A stretch of 64,000 bases of DNA from Isoetes taiwanensis. Lineage: Eukaryota > Streptophyta > Lycopodiopsida > Isoetales > Isoetaceae. Of the stretch, positions 55,259 to 64,000 are shown one piece after another. Location: positions 31,611,645 through 31,675,644 of the forward strand of contig JAJEKV010000002.1 of assembly GCA_021234155.1 (NCBI GenBank), written 5' to 3'. Every line of letters begins with the position of its first letter. Positions within the stretch are counted from its first letter, which is position 1. The notes beneath the pieces are model-generated. The model ran no database searches and had not been told where the DNA came from. It saw nothing but the letters and a program-made list of their open reading frames with translations. Position numbers and translations under genes: made by a program.

Positions 55259-56342
55259 ATGGTAGATCAAAATGTTCCTAGCACCTCTCAGGTTTCTTTA
55301 CGGGCCTGGAGGGCTAAGTGGGTTGCGGTCAGCACTACTCCATTCACCCAATCTATCGACGTGCTCGCACCACTGCAGTCTCTATTCTTCTAAGGTGTCA
55401 ACTGTGCATACCTTTGCGGCCTCTGTTGAACCCTTCGCCCCAATTTTTCCCCTGTTAGATGCACAGACGTAGCTTCTCACTCTGGCTCAGCTGGTCCATC
55501 CTGGATTGTTTCTTTCATATCTTTTGCTTCTGTGCCGCCCCCATGCTTTTCCTTTGCTTATGCGGGTCCCACTATGGATTGAGCCACTCCTTGCCGACCG
55601 CAAGTTCTCCAGTTCCTTCTCCATCTCTGGATATGGTGCCTCATCTGCTACAGACCCTTCAGTTATAGATGGTGTATCTCCTTCAGTCCTCACTCACTTC
55701 TAATACTTCTATTCATGAGCAGATCAAGGTACTACATCATGAGGTTTGGGAATGTTCGTCGCGGTCGGTCCCCGCCTTTAAGAGGGAGTCTTTGTGCCAC
55801 CAATATGAGTTCCCTTGTGCCTTAGAGTCCAAGTTCTGGGAGCTGCATGCTCGATTGACTGCCCTGTTTCCTTGGGTGCCCGATACAATCCTTCATATTA
55901 TCCAGGAAGGTAAGGGAGCCACTTTGCAGATGGTGAAGTTTTTAATTATATTGCTGATCACGAGGGCTATGATGTCGCCTTAGACTTTGATGACCATATG
56001 GGCCCTGCCCTAACTGCTGATGATTCTAAGAAATTGAAGCTGGCTCGGCAAATGCATCGTGATCAGCGCCCTCCTGCTTCTAGATCCACTGTTCTGCCTC
56101 CTGGATCCTCCTTCTTTGCCGCACCGCAATCTCCCTTTTCTTCATCCAGGTCGGGTGCCCGCCTGTTTTGCACTTTTTGTGGGCGTCTTGGCCATCGCAT
56201 TGAGACATGCCATTCTCACCCCGACACGGGCTTCCCTGTTGCACCCCTATCACCTTCGATTTTGCCTCCAGGTCCTTTAGTACCGGCTCCGACTCCATTT
56301 TTTCCTCGTCCCGGCCCTTCAGTCTTTATCTTCCCTCTATGA
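55259..56342 (+). pseudogene. Gag-like protein of a DIRS-like retroelement
   Basis: The first piece begins MVDQNVPSTSQVSLRAWRAK at 55259 and ends near 55395. Further pieces in other frames (55669-55983, 55998-56342) include HARLTALFPWVPDTILHIIQ and KKLKLARQMHRDQRPPASRS, then the zinc knuckle CTFCGRLGHRIETC (about 56169-56210) and a Pro-rich end. It lies 0.6 kb upstream of the RT on the same strand. The C-x2-C-x4-H-x4-C knuckle is typical of retroelement gag. Several frame changes make it non-functional. Confidence 0.6.
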
Positions 56343-56869
56343 TGTTTTCTCCCTTTCAGATGTTGAGTGGTGATTAAAGTAATACTATTTTTGAGAAATT
56401 AATGTCGATTTTTGTCAATTTGTTTAACCTTTGCTTTTTGGTACTAGAGTATCATATCCGCTCTTCCTGAAGCGTTGAGTTGTTTGCATGTTGGTTTGTT
56501 GAGCGTGTTATTTAGTTTGTTGAGCATGAGATTGAGTTTGCGCAGCGTGCTAGTTAGCATGGTTATCTATTTTTTGGAAGACATAATTAATATAGATCTG
56601 AATGTTCGAGTTAAGCTTGTGGATTTGTTCTCTTGTCTTTGTGAATCCACTCGGCTTGGAATTTCTCACTTTTCTAATGTTGGGATGTCACTTACGGTTT
56701 GTGCCCCATTTTTTTCAGAATGTCCTACATGTACCTTAGTCATCCCTCATCTTGGCATCGATCCCTCCCCTGTTGACAATCTGGCTTCTACCACTGTAGT
56801 CCTAAATCGCCTCCAGGCCGCTCTTCCTTTCTTGGCAATTTATCTGTTCCTCACAGCAGGTCTTGAATT

Positions 56870-58248
56870 GGATTCAGTTTGGTTATCGCCTCAGTTGGTC
56901 ATCTACTCATCCTTCTAATGCTTTTTCTGCCCCATGTCTGCCCACCCGGTCTTTGTACAGTCTGCCACCGATCTCTTGCATACAGGTGTCGCATCCCCCG
57001 TCATCCCCCACCCTTTCTTTTGCTACCCCTTGGGTGTTGTCCCCAAAGGCCTAAACAAATTTCGGCTCATCCTGGACTTGCAGTATTTGAACTCTTTCTT
57101 GACAATCCCCGCCTTCCCTTATGAGTCTCTTGAGTTGCTTTCACATTTATGTCTGCCTAATGATTTTCTCTTCACTGTCGATCTTAAGTCAGAATATCAC
57201 CACATCTCTATCTGGCCCCCTCATAGCACTTTCCTGGGTTTTGAGCTCGAAGGTCAGTTCTATGTCTTTAATGTCCTCGCATTTGGTCTTGCCTCCGCCC
57301 CCTTTGTCTTCACCAAGTTAATTAGACAATTGGTTCGTTGCTTGCCCTATGTCGATGATATCTTGTTCTTATGCCAGTCACTCCTTGAGTCTCTCCAGAT
57401 TCGCGTCATTGCTGACCTGGAGCAAGCTAGTTTTCTCTTGGCATAGAAGAAGTGTCGTTTCCATCTCTCACACTGCATAATTTTCTCAGGTTTCATAGTA
57501 GATGCTCATGAGGTTTTCAGGCCCAAAAAGGAACATGTTTTGTCTCTTTTTCTAGTCTGCTATCCTCCAAATATGTTACTCATCGTCTGATTGCCCGTTT
57601 CCTTGGCTTTATCCAATCCCTACGCTTGGTCGTGGGCCATCTTTGTGATGCCTTGTCTTATGGATTCCATTCTGACTTGGGAGATGTAGACTTCTGGGAT
57701 ACCCCCCTCCTTTTGTCCCCTCTTGCAACATATAAAACCCAGCTTTGGCAGACCATTATATGTCAGTTTGACAGAGCCCCTTTGTGGCCGCCTGCTGTGG
57801 TCAAAGCTAACCTGGGTTTTGATGCCATCGATGAGGGATGGGATGGCTGAATTTCCCGTCCTGGTTCTCATCTTCTCTCCTTCTCTGGTGTCTTCTCAGC
57901 AGACGCTCGCCTCCAGTCTTCCACTTGGCGCGAGCTCTTTGCTCTTTTTTCAGATATTGTGGCAGTGTACTCCATTATTAGCTGCCCCTCGCGTGATAGC
58001 TCGCGGGGATAACCAAAATGTGTTCTTTTTATTGCAGAATGGCAGTTCACGATCTCCTGTGCTTCATTTGGCTTCTAGAAGCACTAATTTTTTGCTATCA
58101 GTATCATATCCAGTTGGATCCGATTTGGGTCCCATGTTTGAATGAGTGGGCTGATTATCTATCGAAGATCCGAGCCTTTGACGAGTTCTCCTTGTCTCCC
58201 TCTCTTTTTCGTCTTTTGGAGGAGTGTTGGAGGAGAAAATACTTATAA
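56870..58248 (+). pseudogene. DIRS-like reverse transcriptase and RNase H
   Basis: RT blocks: VPKGLNKFRLILDLQYLNSF, LFTVDLKSEYHHISIWPPHS, FLGFELEGQFYVFNVLAFGL, ASAPFVFTKLIRQLV and YVDDILF (catalytic Y-V-D-D). The spelling F-L-G-F...F-Y-V-F...L-x-F-G-L-x-x-A-P-x-V-F-T-K is characteristic of DIRS/Ngaro/PAT tyrosine-recombinase retroelements and unlike Ty1 or Ty3. Stop at 57444-57446; later frames give GFIVDAHEVFRPKKEHV. The RNase H end NEWADYLSKIRAFDEFSLSP (58139-58200) matches DIRS RNase H ends. No recombinase or methyltransferase ORF is seen downstream before 60 kb. Confidence 0.75.
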
Positions 58249-60058
58249 AACAAGCAAGTTTGTCATAGATGTAATTTATTGCTTATCAAATAGGATTGCC
58301 TTCTCAACTATGGACATTAATACTAGGCTCAACCTTCAAATGTTTCAAGCTAACATAAAGCCCATAACGGCAGTCAGACATCTTCACTTGCTATCTCAAG
58401 AATCTATATAATCGTACACATAGAAAGGTAGTGTTTTGATCAATTTGTTGAATAGATTCTCATTATGCTAGAGGATATGTGCTCATTGCATGTATCTATT
58501 TGGATGCATGCAAATAGATGGAAACAAATAATTGCCAACATTTTGAGACAATATGGTAAAATATAGTTCTTCTTTTCACTTGATATTTTGACTGAACACC
58601 TGATAACTTTGGCATCAAGCTTTTGCACTGAACAACAAAAATGTTCGTGGGGGCCAAGTGGAAACAAATGGATGCCTGCATATGGAGATAATATGGTAAA
58701 ATATATTTCCTTTTCACTTGATATTTTCATTGAATACTAATAACTTTTTCATCGAGTATGTTATATACATGGTGGCTTTTGCAATAAGTTGAACAAAAGA
58801 AATGTTCGGGGTGGCCTTGGCCGCCGTGATAAATTTCTTGTACATATAAATATTATTAATATTATATATTACACTATTGAACATGACATCCCACATATCA
58901 GAAGATTGAACGCTTGAATTAAAACCCAAGGACCCCCAAAGCAGTAGTTTTTGTTGATATTTGTGCAGGGCATCTAACAGTTGGCAAGGAGCCCTAAATA
59001 AATATGCCAGTACACGTACTGTACATGTGTATAATGCGCTTCACAACCTTTGGTTTAATTCCGTATTTGAAACTAACAGTTAACTAAAACTTGCTAAAAA
59101 CGAGCTGCGCTTGACGATGGCCAAGATCGCCTGAAATCGACATCCAGCGATTTGAGCCTACAGATGGACACCTTGCATGAATATCAAATAAAACAACTGG
59201 AGGGTCTGGAGATTTAATTCAATGGGTCAATTTTTTGATACATGGGATATCATATTCAACGATGTGATAATTGGGATGTTCATTTTAACTCGTATTTAGA
59301 ACCTCCGTACTAAAAGCAACGCCTAAATTGAAGGCAAATAGATGATGTATCCATAACAACAATACACTTTTTCTTATCATTAAAGGCTTTTTTTAGCCTG
59401 TCCTTCATTTATGCTTTTACGTGTATACATATTATTCTACACGTATGATGTAGAAATTTATAGATACGGACTCGTATGTATAGCAAGCAAAAAAGGAGGA
59501 AAAAGAGAACACAGCCAGGCTATGTTGCCGTAGTGCAGGCCGGTCATCCTCTCCCTCTTCTTCATCTCCAAGTACTGGGGCTCGTTATTAACTGGCCCGA
59601 TCGAGTGGCATCTTTCTATTCCATTTTTGTCGCTATCTTGCTTGTGCATTTGGATTTATGGAGGGTTCAACCTAAGCGAATTTCGCTGATCTCAAGCATC
59701 ATATTGATGTCGTATACTGCTCTTCCTTGATGCGTATCGCAGTTTGAACCCATCAACATATTAGAGAATCCGGGGTCTTCAGGTCAGACAAACAGGCTTT
59801 TTGATTCATGTAGTTGTAATATAGATCTATCTTGTTGGAAGTTTACAGTAATTTGTTGCGCTCGAACTTCTCCCTCACCATTGACGGTGGAAGATCTTAG
59901 GATTTTGTTAGTCTAATTTGAGCAGTTGGGGAAGATTTTGATGGTCTGAGCTGGAGGTTCAAGTCTATGTTAGGAGTTGATCCATACCCTTAAACTTACT
60001 GCTCCAACTTAAACACAGGTGGAGCGCATGCTGTATAAATGTTTAATGATTATAGGAG
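58249..60058. other. Intergenic DNA with tandem repeat; upstream region of the EH gene
   Basis: A ~142-bp degenerate unit is repeated at 58517-58815. The dispersed motif GGCCGCCGTGATAAATTTCT lies at 58819. From about 59760 on, the sequence should include the promoter and 5' UTR of the plus-strand EH gene; no clear TATA or initiator could be singled out. Confidence 0.45.
58517..58815. repeat. ~142-bp degenerate tandem repeat, two copies
   Basis: AATATGGTAAAATATA, then TTTTCACTTGATATTTT, then ACAAAAATGTTCG (or AAAGAAATGTTCG) occurs from about 58551 and again from about 58691. The second copy contains a small insertion. Confidence 0.65.
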
Positions 60059-63000
60059 ATGGATACGTTTGAAGCCTACTTTCAGAAGGCAGATTTAGAT
60101 CGGGATGGCAGGATCAGTGGTGCTGAGGCAGTTGCATTTCTTAAAGGCGCAAATCTTCCTCAACCTATACTGGCTAAGGTCTGATATAACGGTTTTTTTT
60201 TGCTAGTTTGTGTATATTATAAAGTTCAAATTCTAATGAGTTAATCAATTGTCCTAATCAAGTGAAGGGATTTTTATGGATATGCAACAAATTGATTTAG
60301 TCTAAACTCTAGTAGTGTTTTTGTAGGCCCTTATCTGATATGTGAACTGATTATTACTTTAAAGTGAAGAATGCTTCAGACAAATATGATAACATTCAGA
60401 GAACTTTATAGATGATACAGTGGCTGATTAACAAAAGGACTTAAATGTAATCATAACTTGTGCGTGTTAAAATTTGTTGTTGGCATTATTTGACCCAGTC
60501 AACATGACCTGTATTGGTGATATGGGCCTCCTTCCAAGGGCCAAATTTGGAAGGCCAATATCAAATTTTTGTCCATTAAGGAATTAACAGTAACATGGTT
60601 TTTTATATATGTCAAGGAGTTCATACTATTCTTCTGTCATGTAGGTTTGGCAAGCTGCTGATCGGACACAGCAAGGCTTTCTCTCTAAAGCTGACTTCAT
60701 CAATGCCTTGAAGCTAGTAACTGTTGCACAATCAGGAAGAGAGCTAACACCGGAAATAGTGAGGGCAGCTTTAGAAGGGCCTGCTGCTTCTAAGATACCA
60801 GCTCCACGTATCACATCTGAACAGGTGGGATATGGGGGTTCTTTGCAACCGGCAATACGGCCATCTCTTGGTGGCCCAGTGCAGGGTCAAATGCAGCCTC
60901 AAGTGACAGCAAGTCAAGTAGCAAATTCGGGCAACACTCAGGGGAATTTAAGACCGGCTTCTTCTGGTTTTGGTACAGAGTCATGGCCACCTCTGAGGCC
61001 TCCTGTTCCGATGCCACAACTTCAGAATTCATTAGGTTCTTCTCAGCAAACTCCTGTCACGCAAGCAGTTCAGGGGAAGTCGTTGGCCTCTTCACAAGGA
61101 TTGCCTGGCATTCTTCAGGGATCTACCTTCCAGCCAGATGCTTTCAAGGTGCCATCTTCTGCAGCCCCAACCTTAGGCACACAGATGCCGCTCCCATCAG
61201 GAACATCAAGAGCTTCCTTTGGTCCTCCAGCCTCTTCAGTGGGCAGCATCGGAAGTGCATTTAGTGGTGACTCGTTTATGGGAAATCCACCCATCTCTGC
61301 TCAGATCCGATCGTCAGGAAGTGGTATACCAGCAATGCCACCTCAGAATATAGGAAACCAAACTCAAGCTGCAGCAAAACCAAAATCAGTCATTCCCACC
61401 CAAGGGGCCAAGACATCAGTTGCTAATCTAGGGTCAAGTAACCCATGGCCAAAGATGTCAGAGGCTGATGTCCAAAGATATAGCCGAGTTTTTGCTCAAG
61501 TAGACACAGACAGGGATGGAAAAATAACTGGTATCCAGGCACGCGATCTGTTTCTGAGGTGGGGTCTTCCTAGAGGTATTGTCCGCACCGCAAACTTTTG
61601 CATTCTTGTTTTGCATTCTTGTTTTGCAACGTTACTGATTATACCTTCCATTGGACAATGCTTTTATGTTCTCTTTTAAGTTGGTTGTCGTAAAGAAGTT
61701 TAGGCTTATTTAGAACTGTGGGACAGGCTATCATGTAGACGTTTGACTTTTGACGAATCAAATATTGACTTTGCTTTTCTGTCCATAGGATCTTGTTGCC
61801 CTTATTATATTTATGCATTAGTATATTTATCTGTATTTACTTCTGCTTTTCTGTTTTAATTACCTCTCAGAACATGTCATATGAAGTAGTTAAAACAAAT
61901 ATAGCAACTCATGGGAGAAAATTCTTTGCTCTAGGAAATTAGATGTTGCAAGCGGGCCTTACTGTCCCAGTTGCCTCATCCAGTCAGTTATGCTTGCAGA
62001 TAGCTGAAAATGTCTTTCCCTATAAATAGCTCTGAATCTAGATGTTCTGAGCACTCAACTGGCAGATGTATATGTTTTTACCTGATGCTTTTCTTTTCTA
62101 TTTGATGGCAGAGGTGTTGAAACAAGTTTGGGATTTGTCTGATGAGGATTCTGACAGCATGTTGTCCTTAAGAGAATTTTGCACGGCAGTTTATCTTATG
62201 GAACGCTATAGAGAAGGCAGGCCATTGCCTCCAGTACTTCCAGCAGGTTTCCATCACGATGGTCTCGCTCCTCAAGCATGGAATCCGGTTACTGCTACCC
62301 GCATTGCAGAAGCCCAAGTTGCCATGGCACAGCACTCTGCAGGACATAATTTGCCTTCGTGGCAAAGGAATCCAGGCACGTTTTGGCTTGTCTATCATCT
62401 ATCCGTGATTGAATATTGGTGATAGGATGTACTTTGGAAATAGGCTTGTCCATGGCATATGAATAATGGATGTACTTATGAAATATATTGGCTCTTTTGC
62501 TTTCTATCTTATCTGGTTCAAATTGTAATTACTTTTCTAGGTCTTCTGCATGGCTCTATGGTCAGGCCTGTGGGCCCTGGGCGTTCAGTACCGCCTTCAT
62601 TTACGGGTCAAATTGCCAATGATGGGAACAAGTCTAGAGTTCATCCCCCCAACCAAAGAAACAAAAATGAGAAAGATTTTTCCCAAAAAAAGGTAAATGC
62701 AGGAGCAGTACATGAAGAGGCTTGTTATTTTCGAAAACCAAAAATTCCATTAGTTATCAGTTATGTACTCTACTTCCAACTGCAATAAATTGGATTACCA
62801 TTTTTGCAGCCTCATAATGATGTAATGGCACCGGAGATCATGGATTCGAAGGAAAAGATGGAATACTATCGGTCCAAATTGCAAGAAATTGTAAGCATGA
62901 GGTTGCCCTTGGTTTTTATGGAAGCTGTTAGAGGCATCATAGAAACAACCATTTGCTGGCTTAGGCATGTAACAATTGTTGCCTTATTTCCAGGTTTTGT

Positions 63001-64000
63001 TTAAAAGCCGATGTGATAATCGCCTGGCTGAGATGAGTGATAGGGCTTCTGCAAATAAACTTGAGGTTTGTATATGCTTGTTTGTCGCTCCTTTTATTTA
63101 TTCCATATAAATTGTAATAATTGGCAGTCATTTGTTAACGAGTTCAAAGAGATGACAAAAACATTTGATCATTAGTATTGGAGAAGATGTCTAAACTAAA
63201 ATGATATTTGTGCATGGACGGTTCTTATATTATATTTACTGCCTATGAGGACTGGAATCACATAGCTATAGTGTATGTTCCTCTTGGTAGGTAGAGTCAT
63301 TGGCAAAGAAATATGATGAGAAATACAAGCAAACTGCTGAGATTAATTCACGTCTATTGTCTGAGGAAACAACTTACCGTGGTCTTCAGGTAGGCTTTCT
63401 CTCTTGAAACTTCACTAACTTGAAAGACCTAATTAATGACCTGTTTTTATGGTATTAGGATCGTAAGATGGAACTTCTCAATGCAATTTCTCAGATAGAA
63501 CAAGGAGGGAATGCCAATGCGTTGCTGCAGGTCTCTATCTTTCTATAAAAATGCACTTGTCTTCACTTCTTTACCATATGTTCCTAATCTAATAAACTTT
63601 TATTCCTTGTCGATCTTTCAGACGAGAGCAGACCGTATTTCTGCAGATTTGGATGAGTTGGAAAAAGCACTATGTCAACGTGCTCAACATCTTGGATTAG
63701 AATTGAAGACTGAAGCTCCACCACAGCTTCCATTTGGTAATGCTTTTAGTAATGGTGTCAAGTGGATTGTTCCTTTTGTTATTACTAATTCTCTGTTTTT
63801 CACTCAGGATGGGAACCAGGAATGCAGGAGAATGTTGTTGAGTGGGATGAGGATTGGGATAAATTTGATGATGATGGTGAACATTTTCTCCCGGTTATAT
63901 ACATCTTGCACAGTTTGAAGTTGATTTTTAATGTTTGGAAATGCAGGTTATACTGTAGTTCAAGATATCATGGATGACCCGTCAAAACCCATCAAGGCAA
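60059..64000 (+). CDS. EH/Pan1-like: EH-domain endocytic adaptor, AtEH/Pan1-type, 3' end outside window
   Basis: Exons that join in frame: 60059-60178, 60645-61575, 62112-62375, 62541-62692, 62810-62890, 62994-63065, 63291-63389, 63459-63530, 63622-63736, 63808-63876 and 63947 onward. EH domain 1 spans residues 1-80: calcium loop DLDRDGRISGAEAVAF, then ILAKVWQAADRTQQGFL. EH domain 2 has the loop DTDRDGKITGIQARDLFLRW and QVWDLSDEDSDSMLSLREF. Between them is a Pro/Gln/Ser-rich linker. Coiled-coil segments follow (KMEYYRSKLQEI, ESLAKKYDEKYKQ, RISADLDELEKAL), then an acidic EWDEDWDKFDDD motif. This order matches Arabidopsis AtEH1/Pan1 and AtEH2/Pan1, plasma-membrane subunits of the TPLATE endocytic complex that bind NPF motifs. 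Intron 3 has a GC donor (CAG|GCACGT). The gene is truncated by the window edge. Confidence 0.95.

Overview
The window is nuclear DNA of a land plant. The evidence is a multi-exon ethylene receptor, a plant-type EH-domain endocytosis gene, PPR and SUMO-protease relics, U2-type introns and dense nested plant transposons. Three genes look functional: the ethylene receptor (2937-5662, minus), a GNAT acetyltransferase (19419-20203, minus) and an EH/Pan1-type gene (60059 to the right edge, plus, 3' end outside). Most of the rest is mobile-element DNA in various states of decay. I cannot name the species. A DIRS-like reverse transcriptase weakly suggests a non-seed or early-diverging lineage (inference only).

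Layout. 1-2.9 kb: short tandem repeats and a LINE 3' relic. 2.9-6.4 kb: ethylene receptor and its upstream region with a tight cluster of ACGT/G-box sites. 6.4-19.4 kb: mostly unassigned AT-rich DNA with a PPR relic, a LINE 3' end, an unassigned broken coding relic and a Tourist-like MITE (16340-16705). 19.4-20.2 kb: GNAT gene. 22.1-25.9 kb: GC-rich repetitive block, Ulp1-protease relic and an internally deleted MULE transposase. 26457-31691: a PIF/Harbinger transposon with both termini, TAA target duplications, an open Myb/trihelix ORF and a transposase broken by a frameshift and a stop codon. 33.2-34.3 kb: truncated Ty3-type gag on the plus strand.

34.3-52.7 kb: nested LTR elements. An older minus-strand Ty3/Gypsy-type element has its 5' LTR split (52740-52567 and 43187-41909), followed leftward by a primer-binding-like site, four extra reading frames (ORF-A to ORF-D), gag with a zinc knuckle, and RNase H-integrase; protease and reverse transcriptase are missing. 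A younger plus-strand chromodomain Ty3 element (43188-52566) sits inside that LTR. The older element is the most unusual object here. Its ORF-A begins with the first residues of histone H3 (MARTKQTAR). ORF-A and ORF-B are each preceded by the same layout: two ~75-bp hairpins about 205 bp apart, a telo-box-like AAACCCTA and a TATAAATAG box about 105-110 bp before the ATG. A lone plus-strand LTR of the same family lies at 53143-54619.

54.6-58.3 kb: a decayed DIRS-like (tyrosine-recombinase class) retroelement with gag and RT/RNase H but no visible recombinase. 60.1-64 kb: the EH-domain gene, predicted from Arabidopsis homologs to be a TPLATE-complex endocytic adaptor. The three genes are not an operon and have no obvious functional link. 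Exon boundaries were assigned by hand from GT/AG sites and frame continuity; LTR and TIR ends were found by eye.
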